From: Olavius sp. associated proteobacterium Delta 1 | Lineage (GTDB): Bacteria; Desulfobacterota; Desulfobacteria; Desulfobacterales; JAFDCJ01 | NCBI GenBank assembly: GCA_902749685.1 | Contig: CACVKW010001192.1 | Location: 1-64,000 of the forward strand | Length of the DNA: 64,000 nt | Direction of reading: 5' to 3' | Shown: positions 8,676 to 16,128 of the stretch, in pieces | Layout of the letters: each line of letters begins with the position of its first letter | Position numbering within the stretch: position 1 is the first letter of the stretch | Position numbers and translations under genes: made by a program | The notes under the pieces: generated by a model | Told to the model about the DNA's origin: nothing | Database searches by the model: none | Seen by the model: only the letters and a program-made list of their open reading frames with translations

Positions 8676-9485
8676 TTACTTGACAGCCAGATGTATTACG
8701 GCAACCCCGTTGGTTAGTTTGCGGTGGCTGACGTCGGAGAAACCAATACTTTTAAGAATTTGGGTCAATTCGTCAGGCATGGGCCACATGCGAATGGTTT
8801 CGGGCAGGTGGGTGTAGGCGGTGCGGGAGCCTGCAATCATTTCGCCCAAAAATGGCATGACATAAAATGAATAAATATCATACAGCCAGCGAAATGGCGT
8901 AAAGGTTGGTTTCGAGAATTCCAGGCACATCATTTTGCCGCCGGGTCTTAGCACCCGGTGCATTTCCGAAAAACCCTTTTTCATATTCGTCACATTTCGG
9001 ATACCAAAACCGACCATGGCGGCGTCAAAATCACCGTCAGAAAATGAAATAGATTCTGCGTCTCCCTGGACATAGCGGATCCGCGGTTCAATCTCTTTTT
9101 TGGCAACTTTGTGGAGACCGGCCAGCATCATGGCCCGGTTAATGTCATAGATGGTGACACGGCCTTCAGGGCCGATATTTTTAGCTGCCAAAATCGACAG
9201 GTCGCCCGTACCGCCGCATACATCAAGTACCCGGCTGCCGGGAGCCAATTCCATCATGCGGACAGCCAGTCTTTTCCAGATGTGATGGATACCGAAGCTC
9301 AGCAGGGTGTTCATAAAGTCATAATGCTTGGCGATCGTGTTAAAATGATCTAAAACCCGTGCGGCTTTTTCTTCAACGGGAACGCGCTGAAACCCGAAAA
9401 AGGCGCGTTGAGTCCCATTTGCCGATTGGTCCAATTGCGCTTTGCGGCTCTCGTCATCAAGCCAAATTTCTTTTTGTCGATGCAT
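8676..9485 (-). CDS. ubiE: Demethylmenaquinone / ubiquinone C-methyltransferase
   Basis: SAM-dependent methyltransferase for the last C-methylation of menaquinone (or ubiquinone). It is 269 residues with the UbiE signatures in order: FNTIAKHYDFMNTLLSFG near 48-65, the SAM motif VLDVCGGTGDLS near 85-96, FGIRNVTN near 160 and MHRVLRPGGKM near 174. The N terminus has about 30 extra polar residues. An AGGAGA lies 11 bases before the ATG. Given the anaerobe-like setting and ACIII, which uses menaquinol in characterised species, menG is the likelier role. It is convergent with the cytochrome b5 gene. Confidence 0.9.
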   Translation of the reverse strand: MHRQKEIWLDDESRKAQLDQSANGTQRAFFGFQRVPVEEKAARVLDHFNTIAKHYDFMNTLLSFGIHHIWKRLAVRMMELAPGSRVLDVCGGTGDLSILAAKNIGPEGRVTIYDINRAMMLAGLHKVAKKEIEPRIRYVQGDAESISFSDGDFDAAMVGFGIRNVTNMKKGFSEMHRVLRPGGKMMCLEFSKPTFTPFRWLYDIYSFYVMPFLGEMIAGSRTAYTHLPETIRMWPMPDELTQILKSIGFSDVSHRKLTNGVAVIHLAVK

Positions 9486-9578
9486 TAACTCGGTCGTCTC
9501 CTATAAGTTTGAATGATCGCCATCAAATACCATTGTTCGATTGCAGATTAGAGTTAAGATAAGCAGGTTTATCCGGAC

Positions 9579-9607
9579 TTCAACATAAATAAATACTATG
9601 TTATAAT
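9579..9607 (+). promoter_or_regulatory. putative sigma70-type promoter for the small Cys protein
   Basis: A perfect -10 (TATAAT, 9602-9607) lies 17 bases after a weak -35 (TTCAAC, 9579-9584). It points toward the small gene at 9798, leaving a leader of about 185 bases in which I see no clear structure. The rest of the 9486-9797 spacer holds nothing recognisable. Confidence 0.4.
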
Positions 9608-9797
9608 TCTTTTTTAAAGGAATTCTGTACTCTGCCGATAATAGATGTAGAGACAATTCCGGGATTGACGTAGAAAAACAACTAGACATTCTCACCGGCG
9701 ATTATTGTGAAAACTGATTCCACGTTTGATTGCGGGTCTAGAAAAGACCTTTGGGATTGGGAGATAAAGAATAGATCTTGCACACAGGAAGGAAACA

Positions 9798-9995
9798 ATG
9801 ATGTCTCATTTGGTGGTCAATTTTTGTAGACGGGAGCAGATGTCGATCTGTACGGCGGACAATCAAAAACAGCAGGTCGGCTGCAGCTATTATGAAAAGT
9901 CGCAATTTGCCGAACGCTGTATGTATTTTATATTCGAGGAATACTGTGATAGTCTGACGGCTCAGATGCATGCGCAGCAGGATTTAAGGAATTGA
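9798..9995 (+). CDS. Small Cys-containing hypothetical protein
   Basis: A 65-residue soluble protein preceded by a good ribosome site (GGAAGG five bases before the ATG at 9798; a second ATG follows at once). It has five Cys: one near residue 10 (NFCRRE), one in MSIC, then GCSYY, ERCMYF and EEYCDS. The aromatic/Cys pattern of the second half (CSYYEKSQFAERCMYFIFEEYC) is split here only for description. There is no hydrophobic helix. I do not recognise a family. The stop codon runs into a dispersed repeat at 9992. It could be a metal-binding or redox-sensing small protein, but nothing proves this. Confidence 0.55.
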   Translation: MMSHLVVNFCRREQMSICTADNQKQQVGCSYYEKSQFAERCMYFIFEEYCDSLTAQMHAQQDLRN

Positions 9996-10101
9996 AGATT
10001 GCGAATTGAATATTTGTCGATGTCGCTTCGCTCAGTCTTTTTAAAACTGATCCGCAGCAGGCGGACCTTAAATATTCAATATTCAATCGAAAATATTCAA
10101 T
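9992..10101. repeat. dispersed repeat, family A (TTGAAGATTG..), with inverted AT-rich arm
   Basis: The first 61 bases (9992-10052) match 57361-57422 at roughly nine positions in ten, including the TGTCGCTTCGCTC core. The right part (10070-10101) repeats AATATTCAAT and is partly complementary to the left part, so the element is palindromic overall. A fragment-like relative is at 76-118. It separates the small Cys gene from the end of the second PrkA gene. Confidence 0.7.
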
Positions 10102-10104
10102 TAT

Positions 10105-12507
10105 CTAAGGGTTCTCAAATTTTTTGGCGAGATCGTTATCAATTACGTACATACAGACTTCTTTGGCACCCTGTTCGATATAACGATATTTTTTAGATAG
10201 ATTGTTGATTAGATAGCTCACGTCGTCCTGGATGCGCTTATCGTACGTTTTAAAATCCTCCTCGTTATAATCTTTGATGGCCCGGCGAAAGTTTTCATTT
10301 TCAAGAAACGGGTCCAGCACTTTTTCCTTCAGATTATAGACATAGCGATCATGCATGGAATCAAAAATTTTGGACTCGGCTATTGGCAGTCCGTCCACCA
10401 TGATCTCCTGGGTTAACGTCCGGGTGGTGTATTCTTTTTGTGAGGCCTTGCGAAATGCAATGCGTTGACTGCTATCGGCTTTGGTGCCCAACAGGCGCCG
10501 TTCGATACCTGCCAGAAATTCCTCGTTTATATCCAATTTTTCACCGGTGTAGGTACAGGTTTCAACTGAGCCGATTTCAAAATTAATCGCGAACAGATAA
10601 TTCTGAATATCGCGGGATATCTGTTCTTCATTATAGTAATAGAGGGACTCTTTAACCTCCTGCAAAATGGTGTAGTCATACATGCGAAGCAGGGAATCCA
10701 GAAAACCGGCCGGTATCAAATCCTTTACATCCTTATGGATTTTAGTGAAAAATTTACACAAATCCGACATGTTGATCAACTTGTCTTCTTTGGCGTAGGC
10801 CGAGTAAAATTGATTAAAAATATTGATGGAATCGCGACCGGAGATACCGTGTTCTCCCTCTTTTTCCGATTCAGCAATAATTTTGCGGCGCCGTTTGGCA
10901 GTTAACCGTTTGCGGTCCTCTTCCTTGAGCCAGGCAGGAATGTAGCCGGTATATATCTCCATTTTGAGCAATTGCATGTTTTCATCGCAGTAAAGCCGGT
11001 ATTTGTTCGGGTCGCCGATCCACTCGAGCATGGCTTCGGATTTGGGGTTCAAGCGCGATGAGATAATCACCCGGGCAAAATTATGGAGTGCTCTGGGTAA
11101 AAAGTGATCGTCGATGTGTTTGCCGAAAATATTTCGGTAAATTTCCACTTCAGTCGCCAAGTCCATGACATAAGGAATATTGATATATTCCACCCGATCT
11201 AAAAAAGACTGAAACCCCTGAATATTTTTTTCATCCTCCGGGTTCATAACCGCCAGCAGCAATGAGTTAACATTTTCCTCAATATCTTCAACCTTGTGGA
11301 CACCCTCACTGATGATGTTGTGAAGCTCGATCAACCGCTCCGTGTTATGGGATTTCACATCCATTAACGCATATATGCCGTTATTGGTTTTGGCATACTG
11401 CGAGAAAATATATTTGACCTGGTTGCTGTCTTTTAACAGGCTGTCGATACGCCGCTGCAAAATAGCATTGCTCATTATGTTCTGGCGCAAGGGCTTGTCA
11501 CCCGGGTTGAAGACACTAATCCCTTCTCCCAGGCGCCGGTTGAACCGGTAGGGTCGCGCAAAGAGCATGTCAAAAACTTTTTGGGGGCTTTGCAAGCGGT
11601 CCAGCAAGGCTTCATATAAAGAGCTGCAGATGGTGCACGGATTATCTCTGAATACCCAGTCATATTCCTTTTCAGTGGAAAGTTTCCATTTAAATTCATC
11701 GTTTTTAAATAAATCGTCAAAAAACTCCCGCCGATGTTGCTTGGGGATCATTAATATTGGATTGTCGTGGCTGGGGCAGGGAACTTCGACGTAATCTCCG
11801 GCCAGATAATTGGCCGCAATATAGGCTTCAGAGCCCTGCAAAGAATTGTGTGATCCATTGTCATTTAACAACTCAGTCCGATCGGGAATGGAGCTGTCCA
11901 GCAGGTGAGATAGCTTTTCCAGCACCGGATGGTTTTCAAGATCTGCGAGACCGCCTAAAATTTTGCGGTCAAAGCGCCAAACAGCTTCAAAACGCAGGCC
12001 GGCGTCGGTGTTGGTATATTCTTCGAACTTCATCAGCAGATTATTAAGAAAGGTGCTTTTTCCGCAGCCGGGTGGGCCCTTGAACAGGTAGATCTTATTT
12101 TGTTGGGCGCCACGCTTCCAGGCTTCTACCAGGCTGATCAGGCGATTGGCAAACAGACGATCGGCAAAAAAGGGGTGGTCGGTTCCTTCAACGAAAAGTT
12201 TGCTGCAATCATAATGTACATAGTGAATGGATTCGGGATCATCCGAGTATTCGTCGAGCCCCTCACCCACGTAAGCTTTCATCATATCGTTAAAAACTTG
12301 GAAGACATTGCGGATGACAAGCGGTGGCTTAGCGGCAAGCTCTTTGAGAAACTCCTCAAAAGGCACGGCTGTGCGTTGCTCCAGCCCACTCATGTTCTGG
12401 TTGAGATTCTGCATGGCCTTCTTAATGCTTTCGACCCCCTGATCATCTTGCGGGGCGGCTTTGGCTTTTTTTTTGGAAGGCGATATCAAATTTTTAATGC
12501 TCTTCAT
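10105..12507 (-). CDS. Second PrkA-like AAA+ serine kinase (long paralog)
   Basis: A large cytosolic protein of about 800 residues in the PrkA family (N-terminal AAA+ module, C-terminal kinase-like part). Walker A is GPPGCGKST near 143-151. A segment like the PrkA region before sensor motifs reads VMNPEDEKNIQGF..FLDRVEYINIPY. A PrkA-type C-terminal segment starts near GEHGISGRDSINIFNQFY. A PCTICSSL Cys pair lies near 295. It is about 115 residues longer than the first PrkA in the cluster (16129-18186) and only distantly similar to it. An open frame extends 40 codons upstream to 12627, but that part is repeat DNA; the start at 12507 opens with a Lys-rich tail that looks genuine. Its function within the cluster is unknown. 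Confidence 0.8.
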   Translation of the reverse strand: MKSIKNLISPSKKKAKAAPQDDQGVESIKKAMQNLNQNMSGLEQRTAVPFEEFLKELAAKPPLVIRNVFQVFNDMMKAYVGEGLDEYSDDPESIHYVHYDCSKLFVEGTDHPFFADRLFANRLISLVEAWKRGAQQNKIYLFKGPPGCGKSTFLNNLLMKFEEYTNTDAGLRFEAVWRFDRKILGGLADLENHPVLEKLSHLLDSSIPDRTELLNDNGSHNSLQGSEAYIAANYLAGDYVEVPCPSHDNPILMIPKQHRREFFDDLFKNDEFKWKLSTEKEYDWVFRDNPCTICSSLYEALLDRLQSPQKVFDMLFARPYRFNRRLGEGISVFNPGDKPLRQNIMSNAILQRRIDSLLKDSNQVKYIFSQYAKTNNGIYALMDVKSHNTERLIELHNIISEGVHKVEDIEENVNSLLLAVMNPEDEKNIQGFQSFLDRVEYINIPYVMDLATEVEIYRNIFGKHIDDHFLPRALHNFARVIISSRLNPKSEAMLEWIGDPNKYRLYCDENMQLLKMEIYTGYIPAWLKEEDRKRLTAKRRRKIIAESEKEGEHGISGRDSINIFNQFYSAYAKEDKLINMSDLCKFFTKIHKDVKDLIPAGFLDSLLRMYDYTILQEVKESLYYYNEEQISRDIQNYLFAINFEIGSVETCTYTGEKLDINEEFLAGIERRLLGTKADSSQRIAFRKASQKEYTTRTLTQEIMVDGLPIAESKIFDSMHDRYVYNLKEKVLDPFLENENFRRAIKDYNEEDFKTYDKRIQDDVSYLINNLSKKYRYIEQGAKEVCMYVIDNDLAKKFENP

Positions 12508-12582
12508 TTTTGTTTTACGTCCGGTTTCGGCGGTTTTTCCCTTGCTGGTCACTGGTCTCAGGTCTCCGGCCACTGGAACTAA

Positions 12583-12665
12583 ATGGTTTAAGGCATAGGG
12601 TATAAGGCTGAAGTCATTAATGGTCATTTAACCATATGCCCTAAACCCTATATCCTGCGCCTTCC
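12583..12665. repeat. dispersed palindromic repeat, family E (GGTTTAAGG..CCCTAAACC)
   Basis: GGTTTAAGGCATAGGGTATAAGG on one arm faces CCATATGCCCTAAACCCTATATCC on the other, around a short centre containing TCATTAATGGTCATTTAA. The second copy is at 19612-19690. It occupies most of the spacer between the spoVR gene and the long PrkA paralog. Confidence 0.75.
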
Positions 12666-12691
12666 TTCATATTCCGTAATCTTTGTTCTAT

Positions 12692-14344
12692 TTATATATT
12701 TTCCTTAGATAGCTTGCGGTCTTTCATCGTGTAGCGCACTTTTTGCCACTTAATTTCCTTGGCCTGGGGATCTTCCTCCAGCGGCATCGTCAGACCGGGG
12801 ATGGGCAGCCGTGGTTGTGTGGGCTCGGCCTGCACCACTTCGTTGGTCTCCAGCTGAACCGGTGCCCCCCACAGGTATTCAATGCCGAGCATCGTGTTGG
12901 CGATAAATTCTTTTACAAGGGGTTTGCCTTCAAAAACGTGGAGCAGGTAAAGATTTCCGTTATTGGTTTTTTCCGGCTGGATTTGAAGGTACGGCGGATG
13001 GTAGAGGGTGTCGAGCAGCATTTGGCGGTAGCTTTCGGCGCTGCGGCTTTTGACATAGTATTCCCAAACGCCTCGGTTCTGATTTAATCGCCGGCCGGCT
13101 ACAAACAATTTGTATTGATTTACAAAATCCTGGTCAACGAAGGTATTGATGAACATGAAATCGTTGAAGTTGTCGCGCAGATCAAATAAAAAGTCTTTTC
13201 CCTGTCCGGTTTGGGCGTCAAATTGATCGCGCTCCCGGGCATCCAGCAGCCGTTTGAATTTAATTGAGTATTTGCCTTTTTCCGCCAGCTCTTCAATGTA
13301 GAAAAACAAACGCATTCCCAAGGCATAAGGATTTAAGCCCACGCGCGGCATGGATGTCACGCCGGCGTGGGTGCGGGCGAAGTCGACTTCGTGCCCTTCA
13401 ATACGGTCATCCTGCAGAAATAGCTTTTCATGCCAGTAGCTGGCCCATCCCTCATTCATAATTTTGGTTCGAATCTGGGGCTGGAAGAACAAGGATGTTT
13501 TGCGGATGACCTCGATGACCGGTTTCATCCAGATATTTTTTTCTTTTTTTAAAAATTCAGAGTGTTCCAGCAAAAATTGCATTGGATCGAGTTTCTGAAG
13601 CGGTTTTTGCTCCAAACTCTTTTTAAAAATCGCATCGAACTCCGGATATTTTCGCAACACTTCTGAAAAAAAGGCTTTGCCCCCGAGTTCTTTGCTTTCT
13701 TTTATGCAAGCATTGTATCTTTCTATTTCTTTGACATATTCGTTTATTTTTATCTTTTTAATCGATTGCAGAAACACGTCAAAGTAGTAATCGAGCCTCT
13801 TTGAGCTGTTGGTTTTTGGGGCAAGATTAAATTGTGAAAGCTCACCATGATACCCCACCAGATTATCAATACCGCGGGAAAATTCGATAATGTAATCCAC
13901 CCATCTGCCCTTTTCCGACCGGAGTTTGGCAATCATGCGTTTATCCGAAAGCGCCTGGCCGGTGAAATCGTAATCCCAAGTGTGACGGAAGTACAGGTTG
14001 TTCTGGAAAAAATCAATGTGGCCCAGAACATGGTAGAAAATCATGACATTCATCCAATCCGGATTGTTGTCATTGTAATAGGAAATCGCCGGCCGGGTAT
14101 TGATGACGGTCTCATACGGATTGTTCGGGTACAGCTCATAACGGCCCTTTTCTTTCAGGACTTCGACGTCATGGACCCAGTAATCATAAAGGGTTGGAAT
14201 CATCACCTTGGGTGTCAGTTCCAGCAAATCTCGATTTGAAACAATATATTCCAGAGTTTCATCCTCAAACCTCAGACCGGCATCCAGAGCCCTCTTCTTG
14301 CACCCTTCCATGATTTTTTTGGTATGTTGGTCAATTAGTTCCAT
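12692..14344 (-). CDS. spoVR: SpoVR / YcgB family protein
   Basis: A 550-residue cytosolic protein of the SpoVR family (B. subtilis SpoVR in cortex formation, E. coli YcgB in the stationary-phase regulon). Family landmarks are PTLYDYWVHDVEVLKEKGRY near 45, the central VLGHIDFFQNNLYFRHT near 105 and NEGWASYWHEKLF near 297. Length is typical. No catalytic chemistry is established for the family. It lies between yeaH/yhbH and the second PrkA on the same strand, the arrangement expected for the PrkA-YeaH-SpoVR stress module. The spacers of 118 and 184 bases hold palindromic repeats, so transcription may be continuous but translation is not coupled. Confidence 0.92.
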   Translation of the reverse strand: MELIDQHTKKIMEGCKKRALDAGLRFEDETLEYIVSNRDLLELTPKVMIPTLYDYWVHDVEVLKEKGRYELYPNNPYETVINTRPAISYYNDNNPDWMNVMIFYHVLGHIDFFQNNLYFRHTWDYDFTGQALSDKRMIAKLRSEKGRWVDYIIEFSRGIDNLVGYHGELSQFNLAPKTNSSKRLDYYFDVFLQSIKKIKINEYVKEIERYNACIKESKELGGKAFFSEVLRKYPEFDAIFKKSLEQKPLQKLDPMQFLLEHSEFLKKEKNIWMKPVIEVIRKTSLFFQPQIRTKIMNEGWASYWHEKLFLQDDRIEGHEVDFARTHAGVTSMPRVGLNPYALGMRLFFYIEELAEKGKYSIKFKRLLDARERDQFDAQTGQGKDFLFDLRDNFNDFMFINTFVDQDFVNQYKLFVAGRRLNQNRGVWEYYVKSRSAESYRQMLLDTLYHPPYLQIQPEKTNNGNLYLLHVFEGKPLVKEFIANTMLGIEYLWGAPVQLETNEVVQAEPTQPRLPIPGLTMPLEEDPQAKEIKWQKVRYTMKDRKLSKENI

Positions 14345-14363
14345 AATTAAAATTGGTTATGGC

Positions 14364-14455
14364 GGTTAGCCGGTTGGCCCGTTAGCCGGCTACTTTTTTC
14401 ATTTTTAGTGTTTGCTAATCCGCTGACGGGCTCAACGGACAACCGGGAAACAGGT
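14364..14455. repeat. imperfect inverted repeat in the spoVR-yeaH spacer (family F)
   Basis: GGTTAGCCGGTTGGCCCGTTAGCCGG on the left is roughly complementary to CCGCTGACGGGCTCAACGGACAACC on the right around a T-rich centre. A related CCCGTTGATCCGTTAACCGG motif appears at 32568-32592 in the actB-actC spacer. No gene is visible here. Confidence 0.55.
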
Positions 14456-14462
14456 CAACTTT

Positions 14463-15851
14463 TTACTCCGAAATCAAATGCTTAATCCCTTCAATCAGCC
14501 TGGGTTCATTCGCATTTTCCTGCATCACATCCAGTCTGAGTAAGTGCGGTTTGTCTTCCAACAGGTTGGACTTCTTCAGATATTTTTCCACCTCACTGTT
14601 GTGGGTGGCTTCGGTTGAATGTTCGGCAATTGATATCCCGACCCGGTTGGCATAGGTCAGCATTTTATTGAGCTCCGGGATGCTTTCTTTGCCGTCCGTA
14701 TCCCAATCGTCACCGTCCGTGCCGTGGAAGATGTAGATATTATAGTCCTGGACCAGATTTTCTTTATCAACAATTTCATTGACCAGCCGATAAGCCGAGG
14801 ACACCTGGGTTCCGCCCGCAACCTTCGAATTATAGTATCTGTAAAAATCCGGCACCTCGGATGCTTCCGTGTCATGCAGGATAAAGCGTGTTTCCACCTG
14901 CATGGCGTATTGATACAGCAGCCAGCTGTAAATCAGCACATGTTGGGTCACGACCAGCGTCGTGGATTTTCCGGCCATGGAACCGGAGTAATCCCGCAGA
15001 AAAAACACCATGGCCTGGGATTCGTAGTCTTTTTCACGTGACAAAATTCGGTACACCAGATCATGGGGCGACACCAGGAAGCGTGAGGGGTCAATACTTT
15101 CAACATCAGGGATATTGCCCAGATGGATGTTGGTCTCGGTAATTTTACGCAGCGTCGCTTTTTTGTCGAGCAACTGGCCGAAACCACGGTGTTTGTCCGT
15201 TAGATCGTAGGTGTAACGCGTCAGTGATTTCTTTTTGCCCTTATCTTTCAGGTTGGGAAGTTCAAATTTTTCGGTCAGAATTTTTCCCAGATCATAGGCA
15301 TTTGACTCCATTTCATGCTGGCCGCCCTCCCCCTCGCCGGGTCCGCTTCCGCCTTGTTGGTCGGGTGAGCGCACCGGCTGTTCGCCGATAACCTCACCCT
15401 CCTCACCATCACCGGAACCGCCGCTGCCCTGTTCTTCATCCGTGCGAAACGAGGAGTCATGGAGAAATTTCTCCTCCACTGTGGACGGTACAATGACAAC
15501 TTTATCTTTGCCGCTCTTGCCCGGTTTGATCAACCGGCCCACATTGATTTTGCGTGGAAATCCGTCTTTTTCCCGTTGCTTATCGCGTTCGAGCAATTCG
15601 TCGATGGAGCGGATACTGACATTGGGATTGCTTTGCATCGCCGTGATGCCCTGCAAATCCAATAGATCGTGGTAAGCATAAATATTTTGGGCGGCCTGAA
15701 ATTCGGCTCCCGTTCCATTGCGGGATGACGCCGCATCCGGTATCTCATGCGAGCCGTTATCGTTGAGCTCCGCCAGGATCTTTTGATCCTGCTCGGGCGT
15801 GAGGCCGTCTTGTTTAAGTCGCATATAAAGATCTAACCTTTTTGAATCCAT
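14463..15851 (-). CDS. yhbH: YeaH/YhbH (DUF444) protein with VWA-like domain
   Basis: A 462-residue cytosolic protein. The C-terminal half is a von Willebrand A-like domain with the MIDAS motif DYSGSM near residues 286-291, and GGTQVSSAY supplies the third metal ligand. The middle (about 150-185) is a low-complexity Gly/Glu/Ser linker typical of the family. In E. coli yeaH is co-transcribed with yeaG (prkA) and induced by starvation and acid stress; YhbH is the Bacillus counterpart. It lies 277 bases downstream of the first prkA here. The ribosome site is weak. A PrkA substrate or adaptor role is plausible from conserved neighbourhood, not shown. Confidence 0.92.
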   Translation of the reverse strand: MDSKRLDLYMRLKQDGLTPEQDQKILAELNDNGSHEIPDAASSRNGTGAEFQAAQNIYAYHDLLDLQGITAMQSNPNVSIRSIDELLERDKQREKDGFPRKINVGRLIKPGKSGKDKVVIVPSTVEEKFLHDSSFRTDEEQGSGGSGDGEEGEVIGEQPVRSPDQQGGSGPGEGEGGQHEMESNAYDLGKILTEKFELPNLKDKGKKKSLTRYTYDLTDKHRGFGQLLDKKATLRKITETNIHLGNIPDVESIDPSRFLVSPHDLVYRILSREKDYESQAMVFFLRDYSGSMAGKSTTLVVTQHVLIYSWLLYQYAMQVETRFILHDTEASEVPDFYRYYNSKVAGGTQVSSAYRLVNEIVDKENLVQDYNIYIFHGTDGDDWDTDGKESIPELNKMLTYANRVGISIAEHSTEATHNSEVEKYLKKSNLLEDKPHLLRLDVMQENANEPRLIEGIKHLISE

Positions 15852-16128
15852 AGTATTTCGCTTCGCTCAATTATTTTTTTTGATAAATGCACAACGGCAT
15901 ATGAGCTTATATTTTTTTCGATGATTGAAATAATAGACAAAATTTCAGACCCTTATTCTTTCCTGAGTTGTTTAATAAGCCAGGTGCCGATTAGAATCCC
16001 AAACAAAAGTACATAAAAACATGCGTAGCATAACGTAATTAATCCGCGGCAGCTCCGACCTGACAACTTTCTTCCATTTTTAGAATCAAGCTTAAATTCT
16101 GAATGTGCTATTTTACAGGGCGGATTAA

